Below are positions 26,482 through 35,130 of a DNA stretch of 64,000 nt, piece after piece. Position numbers and translations under genes: made by a program. How positions within the stretch are numbered: the stretch's first letter is position 1; the number at the start of each line of letters is the position of its first letter. The stretch comes from Deltaproteobacteria bacterium. GTDB lineage: Bacteria; Desulfobacterota; Desulfomonilia; UBA1062. The notes beneath the pieces are model-generated. The model saw only the letters and a program-made list of their open reading frames with translations, did not search any database and was not told the DNA's origin. The stretch lies in contig JAKPPU010000067.1 of assembly GCA_029547185.1 (NCBI GenBank), positions 62,001 to 126,000 of the forward strand. The letters are read 5' to 3'.

Positions 26482-27186
26482 ATGATAGACAAACAAAGAC
26501 CTGACTGGAACGAGAGCATACAGGGGATGTTCAGCCGCATCTCGAAGCGCTACGACCTCCTCAATACCCTGATGAGCTTCGGGCGCGACAGGCTCTGGCG
26601 GGAGCTCGTTCTGCACCATGCCGGCATTCCTTCGGAGGGCTCGCTCCTCGACCTGGGCACCGGAACCGGAAAAATCGCAATCGATGCAAAGAGGAAAAAC
26701 CCGGGGCTCACGGTTGCAGCGCTCGATCTCACAACGGATATGATGAAGGTGGGCAGAAGCCGGGGACCGGACAGCGGTGTCCTGTGGATAAACGGAGACG
26801 CGCTGAACCTCCCCTTTGAGGATGAGCGCTTCGATGCGGTCATCTCCGGATACCTCATGCGCAATGTCCCCGATGTCGGCCGGGCCTTCCGGGAACAGCT
26901 CCGGGTGGTCAAAAGGGGAGGCCGCGTGGTGTGCCTGGATACCTGCCCTGGCGGGTCCCACCTCCTGAAGCCGCTCGTAGACCTCTACTTCAGGATCGTC
27001 ATCCCCCTCATGGGAGGACTCGTCAGCGGGCAGTGGGATGCCTACCGCTACCTGCCCGCCTCGATCCGCAAATTCAATAGCCCCCGGGAGCTTGCCCGCA
27101 TAATGGAAGCCTCCGGGTTCACGAAGGTCGCATTCCATACATTCATGCTCGAAACCGTTGCCATACTTGTCGGTGAACGGGCATGA
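26482..27186 (+). CDS. UbiE/MenG-family class I SAM methyltransferase
   Basis: 234 residues. IQGMFSRISKRYDLLNTLMSFGRDRLWR matches the UbiE start motif, LLDLGTGTGKIAIDA is the SAM loop, and GYLMRNVPDVGRAFREQLRVVKRGGRV the family signature. The usual product is demethylmenaquinone or a ubiquinone precursor methylated at the ring. The start is uncertain: the frame is open to 26326 and no ATG has a strong ribosome binding site. 26482 is chosen because homology begins there. No other menaquinone genes are adjacent, so it could also methylate another prenylated or lipid substrate. Confidence 0.85.
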   Translation: MIDKQRPDWNESIQGMFSRISKRYDLLNTLMSFGRDRLWRELVLHHAGIPSEGSLLDLGTGTGKIAIDAKRKNPGLTVAALDLTTDMMKVGRSRGPDSGVLWINGDALNLPFEDERFDAVISGYLMRNVPDVGRAFREQLRVVKRGGRVVCLDTCPGGSHLLKPLVDLYFRIVIPLMGGLVSGQWDAYRYLPASIRKFNSPRELARIMEASGFTKVAFHTFMLETVAILVGERA

Positions 27187-27270
27187 GGTGAATTGAGTTC
27201 TCCCGGCATTCTGTGTATATTTGTATAAAAACAGGTATCATAATCTTTGCATGGACAGGATGGAAACGTC

Positions 27271-28256
27271 ATGCCCGCCAACCTGACTCCGCTATACCTC
27301 GAGGCGGAGAAACGCTACCGGGAAGCGAAAACGCAGGAAGAAAAGATCGCTGCCCTGGAGGAGATGCTCGCCATCATCCCCAAGCACAAGGGCACCGACA
27401 GGCTTCAGGCCGACATCAAACGCAGGCTCTCGAAGCACAAGGAGGAGTCCCAGAAGAAAAAGGGTGCTCAGATCCAGAGGAGCATCTTCCATATCGACAA
27501 GGAGGGTGCTGCCCAGGTAGTGATCATCGGCCCTCCGAACACGGGCAAGTCCTCGCTGGTCGATAAGCTGACAAAGGCGTCTCCCGAAATCGCGGATTTT
27601 CCTCACACCACCCATAAGCCCACACCCGGCATGGCCCAGTACGAAAATATCCAGTTCCAGCTCGTGGATACGCCCCCATCACCGGCGAATACGTCGACCC
27701 GGCCATGGCCGACTTGATCCGGCATGCGGACATCGTCGTGATCCTCCTGGATCTGTCCGCCGACCTCCTCGGGCAGTATGAGGAAACCCTTGCAGCCCTG
27801 GAGGATTTCAGGATCTTCCCCGAGGGCACCCCGCCGCCGGACGAGATGAAGAAAACCCTGTTCTTCAAGAAGATATTCATCGTAGCGAACAAGATGGATA
27901 CCGAAAAGGAAAAGGAAGACTTCGATGCCTTCCTCGATCTCACAGGGCTCACGATGCCGGCGCTGGGCATATCCGTACACAACGGCAGGAATCTCGATCG
28001 GTTCCTCGGCATCCTCTATGAACTCGCAGGGGTCATCCGCGTCTACTCAAAGAATCCGGGCAAGGAGCCCGATCTCGAGGAGCCCTTTGTCGCCCCCAAA
28101 GATACGACCCTCGAAGAGCTGGCCGCAAAGATCCACAAGGACATTGCGAAGAAGATGAAATACGCGAGGATATGGGGGACTTCGGTCCACGACGGCCAGA
28201 TGGTCCAGCGGGAGTATGTCCTGCACGACGGGGACATCGTGGAGATCCATATCTGA
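27271..28256 (+). pseudogene. OBG/DRG-like GTPase with TGS domain, interrupted by a one-base frameshift
   Basis: Two overlapping frames encode one protein. Frame one (27271-27717) has an N-terminal coiled region, the G1 loop GPPNTGKSSLVDKL and G3 LVDTPP, then turns into a non-homologous tail. Frame two resumes with the natural continuation (MADLIRHADIVVILLDLSAD), G4 ANKMD and a C-terminal TGS domain ending VLHDGDIVEIHI. The break is at the run CCCCC (27673-27677): one more C gives the expected DTPPITGEYVDPAMADL and an intact protein of about 328 residues. It is a sequencing error in a homopolymer, a true mutation, or less likely programmed frameshifting. DRG-like GTPases associate with ribosomes. 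Confidence 0.8.
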
Positions 28257-28314
28257 TCCGTCGGCATTGCCTTTGCTGGCCTTTCCTGCCATACTTCGCC
28301 GCTAAGGAGGACCC

Positions 28315-29100
28315 ATGGCGGAAGAATTCGAGGTCACCCTGAGGATCTGTTCCGAAGAGCCCGAGGGGGTGTTCAGGAGCATTCTCATGACCCGCTCGAT
28401 CGGGTCGTATGAACTCGTGTACAGGGAGCGCTTTTCAATCCACGATCAGTACTTCGATACGCCTGAGGGAACGCTCGCGGCAACGGGATACGCACTGAGG
28501 ATCAGAACAGAGGGAAAACGCAGGACCCTGGGCCTCAAGGGAAACGAGCGCGTGAACGAATGGGGCGGGATAGAGCGTACGGAGATCGAAGGGCCGTGGT
28601 CGAGAGAGAGCGCCGCCCGGATCTTTGAGATCATCAAGGCGATCCCCTTTGTTGAAGAGGACTTCGATCAGGCCGACCCCGTAAAGACTTTGACGGGCCT
28701 CGGGCTTGAGGTGATTCAGTCGAGGGAAACCGAGAGGACGCTCCTCGACGTCGTCTCCGCCGATGCGAAAGGCCGTCCCCTCATCGGCGTCATGTCCCTC
28801 GATCGGGTATGCTATGAGGCCTGCAAAAAGAGTTTCTTCCACTATGAGATCGAGGTGGAGGCAGAAGAAGGCACGGATCATGTCTATCTGGGAGGGTTTG
28901 TTGAGTCGCTCAAAGATGCCTTTCCAGGAGACCTGTGCCGCTGGGATCATAACAAGCTCATCACCGGCCGTGCCTTAGAGGTCCTCATCGAGCAGGGAGC
29001 CCTCTCTCCTGCATCGCAGACCAGGGGTCACATTCCCGAGGCATGGTATGATGCCATCGAGAGCTGGATCAGGCAAAACAGGTGTTGCCCGGAGAAATAA
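28315..29100 (+). CDS. CYTH-domain protein (triphosphate tunnel metalloenzyme family)
   Basis: 261 residues. The tunnel-fold pattern is visible: an N-terminal EFEVTLRI (variant of the E-x-E-x-K motif), YFDTPEGTLAATGYALRIRTEGKRRTLGLKG, IERTEIEG, and ETERTLLDVV with the C-terminal HYEIEVEAEEG and DHNKLITGRAL. These enzymes hydrolyse inorganic triphosphate or act on nucleoside or thiamine triphosphates. The first motif reads EFEVTLRI, so its last basic residue is shifted or missing and activity should be tested rather than assumed. TAAGGAGG precedes the ATG. It lies 58 bases after the GTPase gene and may share its transcript. Confidence 0.85.
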   Translation: MAEEFEVTLRICSEEPEGVFRSILMTRSIGSYELVYRERFSIHDQYFDTPEGTLAATGYALRIRTEGKRRTLGLKGNERVNEWGGIERTEIEGPWSRESAARIFEIIKAIPFVEEDFDQADPVKTLTGLGLEVIQSRETERTLLDVVSADAKGRPLIGVMSLDRVCYEACKKSFFHYEIEVEAEEGTDHVYLGGFVESLKDAFPGDLCRWDHNKLITGRALEVLIEQGALSPASQTRGHIPEAWYDAIESWIRQNRCCPEK

Positions 29101-29220
29101 GCGCCGATGAGATTACCTGCCGTCTGGCGGATGAACCGGTCTTAAGAGCAGTCCTTTCCGGAAAGATCAGGAGCTTCAAACAGAGAGTCGGTGAGCTGTC
29201 GAGGTCGTGCAGACCTTCTC

Positions 29221-29502
29221 CTATTCCTGGAGCACGAGCTCGCTCAACTGCACGACTTCCTCGAATACCTCCTTCATCTCGATCAGCTTTTCCGATATGA
29301 GCATGAAGAGTATTTCGAGACGGACTTTCGGATCCAGGGTCGTGCTCAGGAGCCTGTCGATTTCTTCCTGAACCTCCCTCATGTGGGGGTGATCCTCGAT
29401 GAATCTGTCCCTCAGGGCTATGAGCTCCTGGACTTCCGGCCTCTCTTCTCTCTTGTTCCGAGCCTCGAAATTGATAAGATCATCAAAAGGCATACAATCC
29501 AC
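29221..29502 (-). CDS. small helical hypothetical protein (DUF3135-like pattern)
   Basis: 93 residues, acidic and predicted entirely helical: MPFDDLINFEARNKREERPE, REVQEEIDRLLSTTLDP, ILFMLISEKLIEMKEVF. The arrangement PFD-x-L then a helix with LQ-x-x-ID resembles the small DUF3135 proteins, but the match is by eye and weak. No signal peptide or cysteines. It is transcribed opposite to the CYTH gene. A coding call is supported by the protein-like composition and clean start/stop rather than by recognised homology. Confidence 0.5.
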   Translation of the reverse strand: MDCMPFDDLINFEARNKREERPEVQELIALRDRFIEDHPHMREVQEEIDRLLSTTLDPKVRLEILFMLISEKLIEMKEVFEEVVQLSELVLQE

Positions 29503-29904
29503 CTTCTTTACCGATGTTTTCGATCCCTTAAAGCCGCTGTCCTAGCCTCTTAAAGCATTGATCAGCGCTATCTCTTGGACAGCAAAGCATATGCCACAAA
29601 TATTTCCATGTAATTACATTATATTAGGCATATATCTTTCAGAGCATGTCCTATGAAAAGTAACCTTATTTACCCATGATAGGTAATTCCGTTCCCTTTT
29701 TTCTCAATTCTCCCATGATTGGGAATGCGAATCTGGATGTTGACTTTGGTCTTTTGATTACCCATTATGAAACGAGCCGCCGTGAAGCATGGAGGAGGTC
29801 TTCCTGCTGGTTCACACTATCTAAAGAAAAGATCGAGTCGCCTGAAGGGTCCGCGTGATCCGTGTCTCGCCCTGGGCTCATAAGCCTTTTCACAGGCAGG
29901 AGAG
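29503..29904. other. 402-base AT-richer intergenic region upstream of the decarboxylase-like gene
   Basis: Base composition drops clearly between about 29570 and 29780. Three related operator-like elements occur at 29670-29769 (listed separately). No open frame looks coding. The stretch should contain the promoters of the divergent 93-residue protein gene and the acetoacetate-decarboxylase-like gene. Confidence 0.4.
29670..29769. repeat. three related palindromic operator-like elements
   Basis: Copy 1, TTACCCATGATAGGTAA (29670-29686), and copy 2, ATTCTCCCATGATTGGGAAT (29707-29726), are imperfect palindromes centred on ATGAT and share CCCATGATNGGNAAT. A degenerate third copy, TTACCCATTATGAAAC, begins at 29758. 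Centre-to-centre spacing is about 40 and 48 bases, close to whole helical turns. They lie in an AT-rich stretch 140-240 bases before the decarboxylase-like gene and probably bind a dimeric regulator. Confidence 0.5.
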
Positions 29905-30573
29905 ATGATGGAAGAAGAAAGAGATATATCCGTTGTTCCGGCCCCGTGGACGCTCACGGGCGTGAGCTATGTTCTCCTCGCCTGGTTCCCCAGGGAGTTC
30001 GTCCTGAAAAAAGGCTTTGTTCCCGAGAGCATGAAAGACTCTTTCCTGGGCGGCCCGGGTTGGGTCATGTACGTCGACTACTCCTCCTCGAATGCCGGTC
30101 CCTATCAGGAGCTGCTCTTCATCCCGGGGAGGTTCGACTTCTCGGGTAGAAGCTTCTTTTCCATCACCAAGATCTACGTCTCTACAATGGAGAGTGTCGC
30201 AGGAGGAAAGGCCAACTGGGCGATCCCCAAGGAGCTTGCCTCCTTCGAGAGAACGAGCGGGGACGGAAAGGGAGAGCGGGTCCGTGTTTCCAGGAAGGGC
30301 GAGATATTCGCCGATCTCCTGTTCCGCAGCTACCCCTTGCGCTTTCCCGTCACGACATCCCTGATGCCTTCTTCGTGGCGGACCGTGGCCCAGAACCGGG
30401 ACGGGGAAACCCTGCTTACAACGCTCAGAGGTTATGGTGCGGCCGCACCGGCAAGACTCGTCGAGTCCCGCATAAATCCGGAGCTCTTCCCGCCAATCAC
30501 GGAGGGACGTTTCCTCTGGGGGGTGAAGATGCCGCGCTTCGTGATAGAATTTCCGCAGGCTGAAACGGCCTGA
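29905..30573 (+). CDS. acetoacetate decarboxylase (ADC) superfamily protein
   Basis: 222 residues. The family fold is indicated by the WTLTGVSYVLLAWFP start, YQELLFIPGRF, and GGKANWAIPKELASFE, where the lysine after W-x-I-P occupies the place of the Schiff-base lysine region of ADC. Relatives decarboxylate beta-keto acids or act as aldolases/dehydratases on 2-keto acids. No transporter or CoA-transferase partner sits beside it. CAGGAGAG precedes the tandem ATG start. The repeated elements upstream (29670-29769) suggest specific control. It is followed 41 bases later by the PhzF-family gene. Confidence 0.8.
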   Translation: MMEEERDISVVPAPWTLTGVSYVLLAWFPREFVLKKGFVPESMKDSFLGGPGWVMYVDYSSSNAGPYQELLFIPGRFDFSGRSFFSITKIYVSTMESVAGGKANWAIPKELASFERTSGDGKGERVRVSRKGEIFADLLFRSYPLRFPVTTSLMPSSWRTVAQNRDGETLLTTLRGYGAAAPARLVESRINPELFPPITEGRFLWGVKMPRFVIEFPQAETA

Positions 30574-30614
30574 TTCAATTCGTACTATACATTTTTCAGG
30601 AGGGTGTAAATCTT

Positions 30615-31400
30615 ATGGAAACTCCCATCTACCAGGTCGATGCATTTACGAGCACTGTGTTCTCCGGCAATCCCGCTGCCGTCTGTCCCCTCGGTGAGTG
30701 GCTGCCCGACGAGGTCATGCAGGCCATCGCCCGGGAGAACAACCTCTCGGAAACCGCCTTTTTCGTCCCGGAGGGCGACAGCTACAAAATCCGCTGGTTC
30801 ACGCCCGAGGCAGAGGTGGATCTCTGCGGCCATGCGACCCTTGCATCCGCATACGTCATCCTGAAGCTCCTCGAAACGTCGCGCACCCAGGTGCAGTTTT
30901 TCTCGAGAAGCGGCTTGCTGACCGTGTCGCTCGAGGCGGACCTTCTGGCCATGAACTTTCCCTCACAGCTCCCCCGCCCGTGCGAGATCCCTCCCATGCT
31001 CGTATCCGGGCTCGGCATGGAGCCGTCCGAGATCCTGTGCTCCGAAGACTATTTCGCCGTTTACGAAAGCGAGGATGACATCAAGAGACTGGAGCCCGAC
31101 ATGAATGCTCTGTGCAGCATCGGCATGAGAGGGGTGATCGTGACCGCTCCGGGAAGGGATGCCGATTTCGTTTCACGCTTCTTTGCCCCCAGGCTCGGCA
31201 TCCCTGAAGATCCGGTGACAGGCTCTGCCCACTGCGCCCTGATTCCCTACTGGTCAAGGAGACTCGACAAGAAGGAACTCCATGCCCGTCAGATCTCGAG
31301 ACGGGGCGGCGAGCTTTTCTGCCGCGATCTCGGTGATCGGGTGGAGATATCTGGCTGTGCGGCGCTCTACATGAGCGGGACTATTAACATATGGGGTTGA
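30615..31400 (+). CDS. PhzF-family isomerase-like protein
   Basis: 261 residues of the diaminopimelate-epimerase fold: YQVDAFTSTVFSGNPAAVCPL at the N-terminus, NNLSETAFFVPEG with the catalytic glutamate position, IRWFTPEAEVDLCGHATLASA, and the second-half DPVTGSAHCAL. PhzF itself isomerises a phenazine precursor, but most homologues outside phenazine clusters have unknown substrates. AGGAGGG precedes the start. It is the second of three closely spaced genes (ADC-like, PhzF, penicillin acylase), with 36 bases to the last. Confidence 0.9.
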   Translation: METPIYQVDAFTSTVFSGNPAAVCPLGEWLPDEVMQAIARENNLSETAFFVPEGDSYKIRWFTPEAEVDLCGHATLASAYVILKLLETSRTQVQFFSRSGLLTVSLEADLLAMNFPSQLPRPCEIPPMLVSGLGMEPSEILCSEDYFAVYESEDDIKRLEPDMNALCSIGMRGVIVTAPGRDADFVSRFFAPRLGIPEDPVTGSAHCALIPYWSRRLDKKELHARQISRRGGELFCRDLGDRVEISGCAALYMSGTINIWG

Positions 31401-31436
31401 TGCTCGAATATGTTCTCTGATCCCGAAGGAGGCTCT

Positions 31437-34049
31437 ATGGATGGACTGTATTGCATGTCCGGCGGCAAGATCCGGAGGTGCTCATCTTCCAGTCCAGTCT
31501 CGGGGAGGCTCTTTGCCCTTGTCCGGACTTTTTTTGCTGCTCTCATCCTGTGTTCGGCTGTTCTCGCCGGCGGGTGCACCCGTGCTCTCAACTCGTACTA
31601 CTCGGACTCTCTTCCTCCCCAGGAAGGGAGAATAACGCTTCCAGGGCTCAACGAACCTGCCGCCATCCGGCGGGACGATATGGGCATCCCTTTCATCGAG
31701 GCGCAGAGCATGGACGATCTCGCCTGTGCCATAGGCTATGCCCATGCCTCCGACAGGCTGACACAAATGGTCGGTTTCAAGCTCCTGGCCCAGGGAAGGC
31801 TCTCGGAGATGGTAGGTCCGCCCGCACTCGACATCGACATTTTCATACGTACCGTCAACCTGCCCAAATCCGCCCGGATTCTCTTCGACAGCCTGAACGA
31901 GAGAGAGAAACAGCTCCTCGACAGGTATGCACAAGGCGTGAATGCCTATATCGAAGAGCACCGTGCAAACCTCCCTCCGGGTCTCGCCATGAGCGCGTAC
32001 GATCCCGGGAAATGGGAGTCTTTCGATTCCTTAAGTATCTTCAGCCTGGTGAATCTGCTCCTCGCCTTCAACATGGAGGAAGAGATCTACAGTATCATCC
32101 TTGCCCAGGCCGTAGGCCCGCAGAAGATGGCGTGGCTCTTCCCCATCAGTCCGGATGAGCCCATTCCCATGGACGAAGCCCGGAAGCTCGATGGCATCGA
32201 CCTCAAGGGAAAGGGGCCTTCACTGGCACATACAGGCGAGGTAGTCGGAATCCTCGCTTCCCTCGGGCTCACCGGCATGGCCGCATCGAACAACTGGGCA
32301 ATCGCAAAGGAGAGAACGAAGAACAAGGCAAGCATCTTTGCCAACGACACCCACCTCCTGCTGAGCATGCCCTCGATGTGGAGCATGATGCATGTCCGCA
32401 GCAGGGAATTCGATGCGGCCGGCGTCAGCATCGCCGGCCTCCCGAACATCGTTGCTGGCTACAACGGACACATCGCCTGGGGCATGACCATGGTCATGGC
32501 CGACAACCAGGACCTCTTCCTCGAAAGGCTTAAACAAGAAGAAGGAAGGCTCTTCTATCTGTACAAGGGCTCCTGGCTTCCGGTCGAGGAGCGCAGGGAG
32601 ACGATCAATGTCAGGGGGAAGAAACCCGCAAATATCGTTGTCCATGAGACAGTACACGGACCTCTTCTCAACAATGTCCTCAAAAAGAGTCCGAAGCTTC
32701 CCCTCATGCCGGGCAACCTGGATCTGCCCCTGGGGGTCGCATTCTCGTGGGCTGCTTTCGATCCCGAAGACAAGAGCGTGCAGTCTTTCCTCTCCCTCTG
32801 CTCCGCACAGTCGGTCCGGGAGGCGCTGCCCCTTGTCCGGCAGGTGCAGGCCATACCGCTCAATATGGTGATTGCCGACAGAGACAACATCGCCTGGCAG
32901 GTTACGGGCCGCTATCCCGTAAGGAAGAGCGGACGCGGCTTCATGCCGTCGCCCGGCTGGACAGGCGAGTACGACTGGAAAGGTTTCCTCGATGTGAGCG
33001 TGCTCCCCCATTCCCTGAACCCGTCGCAGGGATATATCGGAACCGCAAACAACAAGACCGTATCGAAGGATTATCCCTATATCCTCTCTTCATCCTGGTA
33101 CTGGCCGGACCGCGCCGACCGCATCGGCGAGATGGCCGCCTCCACCAGCGATCACACATATAAGACGAGCATGGAGATGCAGCTCGATGTCCATTCCATC
33201 TCCGGCCTCGAGATGAGGAGAATCTTCACCGAAGGCGCACTCTCGGATCAGATCGCCGGGGAGATCGATTCCTGGTCCGACCGGAAGATGCAGGAAAAGG
33301 CACGGGAGGCATTGTCCATGCTGAAGGACTTCGACGGGAACATGGATGCCGGATCGAAGACTGCCCTCCTTGTCAGCTCGCTCACGATCACCCTGACCAG
33401 GGACATCTTCCTCGACGAGCTGGGCCCCGAGAACTCAGGCACGTGGAAGGCCTTCGTATCGTGCAATTCCATAAGCTACAACGCCACATCCGACCACATC
33501 ATGGTCCGGGGTAACGAGAGCCCGTTCTGGGATGACATCACCACCCCTGCCGGAGAAACCAAGGCGCAGATCATGGCCCGCTCCCTCGCCCGCTCCATCG
33601 ATCTCATCGAAAGCAGGCTCGGCAGGGACCGCAGCAGATGGAGCTGGGGCAGGCTTCACACCTATGATTTCATGACCGAGGCATCGAGGATGGCTCCTCA
33701 TATGGACTTCTTCTCGAGAACCGTGATGTCATTCCTGAGCCCCTTCTTCGACAGGGGCCCCTTCCCTGCTCCGGGCGACTATAACACCCTGAACGTCTCG
33801 GCATACATGATCGGCCGCAACTTCGAAACGTGGCTGATCCCGGCAATGCGCCTCGTTGTCGACTTCAGCCTCGAGGAGCCCTGTTATGCGATCAACAGCA
33901 CCGGCCAGAGCGACAACCCGGCAAGCCCCCACTACGATGATGGTGTCCACGCGTGGCTCAAAGGGAGCTATCAGAGCTTCCCCTTCGCCCACAAGAATAT
34001 CGAAAAGCAGTACACCAGGGTCCTCGAACTCGTGCCCGAAAAGAAGTGA
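31437..34049 (+). CDS. penicillin acylase family N-terminal-nucleophile hydrolase, lipoprotein
   Basis: 870 residues. A signal segment FALVRTFFAALILCSAVLAGGC ends in a lipobox (Cys47), so the precursor should be anchored in the outer or inner membrane facing the periplasm. The alpha region carries AIGYAHASDRLTQM and the beta chain would begin at Ser284 in MAASNNWAIAKE, the autocatalytic N-terminal nucleophile. Later YIGTANNKTV holds the oxyanion-type asparagine. Family members cleave amides such as penicillins, acyl-homoserine lactones or acylated amino acids. The ATG at 31437 has GGAGG four bases upstream. The spacer peptide between the chains is present (about residues 245-283). Confidence 0.9.
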   Translation: MDGLYCMSGGKIRRCSSSSPVSGRLFALVRTFFAALILCSAVLAGGCTRALNSYYSDSLPPQEGRITLPGLNEPAAIRRDDMGIPFIEAQSMDDLACAIGYAHASDRLTQMVGFKLLAQGRLSEMVGPPALDIDIFIRTVNLPKSARILFDSLNEREKQLLDRYAQGVNAYIEEHRANLPPGLAMSAYDPGKWESFDSLSIFSLVNLLLAFNMEEEIYSIILAQAVGPQKMAWLFPISPDEPIPMDEARKLDGIDLKGKGPSLAHTGEVVGILASLGLTGMAASNNWAIAKERTKNKASIFANDTHLLLSMPSMWSMMHVRSREFDAAGVSIAGLPNIVAGYNGHIAWGMTMVMADNQDLFLERLKQEEGRLFYLYKGSWLPVEERRETINVRGKKPANIVVHETVHGPLLNNVLKKSPKLPLMPGNLDLPLGVAFSWAAFDPEDKSVQSFLSLCSAQSVREALPLVRQVQAIPLNMVIADRDNIAWQVTGRYPVRKSGRGFMPSPGWTGEYDWKGFLDVSVLPHSLNPSQGYIGTANNKTVSKDYPYILSSSWYWPDRADRIGEMAASTSDHTYKTSMEMQLDVHSISGLEMRRIFTEGALSDQIAGEIDSWSDRKMQEKAREALSMLKDFDGNMDAGSKTALLVSSLTITLTRDIFLDELGPENSGTWKAFVSCNSISYNATSDHIMVRGNESPFWDDITTPAGETKAQIMARSLARSIDLIESRLGRDRSRWSWGRLHTYDFMTEASRMAPHMDFFSRTVMSFLSPFFDRGPFPAPGDYNTLNVSAYMIGRNFETWLIPAMRLVVDFSLEEPCYAINSTGQSDNPASPHYDDGVHAWLKGSYQSFPFAHKNIEKQYTRVLELVPEKK

Positions 34050-34483
34050 TATAATCCTTGATGGATCATTCAGAGGAGGGGAAGCCAGGGGTGACCCTTC
34101 CTTCACCGGGGACCGCTTTTTTAATGCATCCACGACCTGCGTCTTAAGGCTGATCCCGTAAACTCGCCTCCTTTCAGGAGGCTCAGACAGTACAGGGTCA
34201 TGAGGCGTTCGACTCCGGTCGGGCTGCATTCGCAAAAAGCGATCAACGGTTCATCCAGGATCACTCCTGGCTTCCTTGGCACGCGCCCTCATCGAAGCAA
34301 GACCACAAAAATATGATAGGCAATCACTTATGAGATTTCCTCTTTTCCTCGACTGCTTTCTCAGGTAAAAATAGATACTTCTCTACACCGGGAAGATTGA
34401 CGGACCGGACTCTCGGGTCTTTGCAGAAGCCTTGAGCCATCGACCCTTGCACGGTAAAAAACAGATCCGTAAGGAGCGCTGCC
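34050..34483. other. 434-base intergenic region with a 7-bp hairpin
   Basis: GCCTCCT (34166-34172) and AGGAGGC (34176-34182) form a hairpin with a three-base loop, but no T-run follows on either strand. The region between it and the carbonic anhydrase gene has no recognised open frame. AAGGAGCG just before 34484 is the ribosome binding site of the next gene. Confidence 0.35.
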
Positions 34484-35101
34484 ATGATACACAAGAACGT
34501 AATCACTGATTTCTGCCAGAAGGAGTACACGCCGGTCATTGATGAGAGCGCCTACATCCATCCCCTCGCCGCGGTCATCGGAAATGCCGTCGTAGGGAAA
34601 AGGGTGATGGTGTCTCCCTTTGCATCCATCCGCGGCGATGAGGGCCAGCCGATCTTCGTCGGAGATGAGGCCAATGTCCAAGATGGAGTCGTCCTCCATG
34701 CCCTCGAGACGGAGCACAACGGTCATGCGATCGACAAGAACCTCGTGGAGGCCCAAGGGAAGAAGTACGCTGTCTATGTGGGAAAGAGGGTTTCGCTCGC
34801 ACACCAGGTGCAGATCCACGGCCCCGCATACGTGGGTGACGATACCTTCGTGGGCATGCAGTCCCTGGTCTTCAGGGCAAAGGTGGGATCGGGCTGCGTG
34901 ATCGAGCCGGGCTGCATCGTCATGGGGGTTACCGTGCCTGACGGCCGCTACGTTCCTGCAGGGACCGTCCTCAAGAAGCAGGACGATGCGGACAGGCTTC
35001 CGGCCATAACGGACGACTACCCCATGAAAGACCTGAACAAGGATGTGGTGCACGTGAATACGTCGCTCGCGGATGGATACAACAGGATGGACCTCGAGTA
35101 G
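34484..35101 (+). CDS. Cam-type gamma carbonic anhydrase
   Basis: 205-residue left-handed beta-helix protein closely resembling archaeal Cam, the prototype gamma carbonic anhydrase. The three zinc ligands are His72 (VVLHALET), His107 (SLAHQ) and His112 (IHGPA). The two catalytic glutamates of Cam have counterparts at Glu53 (GDEGQP) and Glu75 (HALET), and the acidic loop region is kept, which the inactive CamH-like relatives lack. Unlike Cam there is no signal peptide, so it should hydrate CO2 in the cytoplasm. That fits an anaerobe that produces or fixes CO2/formate. It stands 29 bases before the DUF1015 gene. Confidence 0.92.
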   Translation: MIHKNVITDFCQKEYTPVIDESAYIHPLAAVIGNAVVGKRVMVSPFASIRGDEGQPIFVGDEANVQDGVVLHALETEHNGHAIDKNLVEAQGKKYAVYVGKRVSLAHQVQIHGPAYVGDDTFVGMQSLVFRAKVGSGCVIEPGCIVMGVTVPDGRYVPAGTVLKKQDDADRLPAITDDYPMKDLNKDVVHVNTSLADGYNRMDLE

Positions 35102-35130
35102 ACCGGCTTAAAACCGGAAGGAGACGCACC

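Noticed and set aside
34166..34182. Hairpin GCCTCCT-TTC-AGGAGGC as intrinsic terminator
   Set aside because: Good stem but no T-run on either strand; kept only as a structural note.
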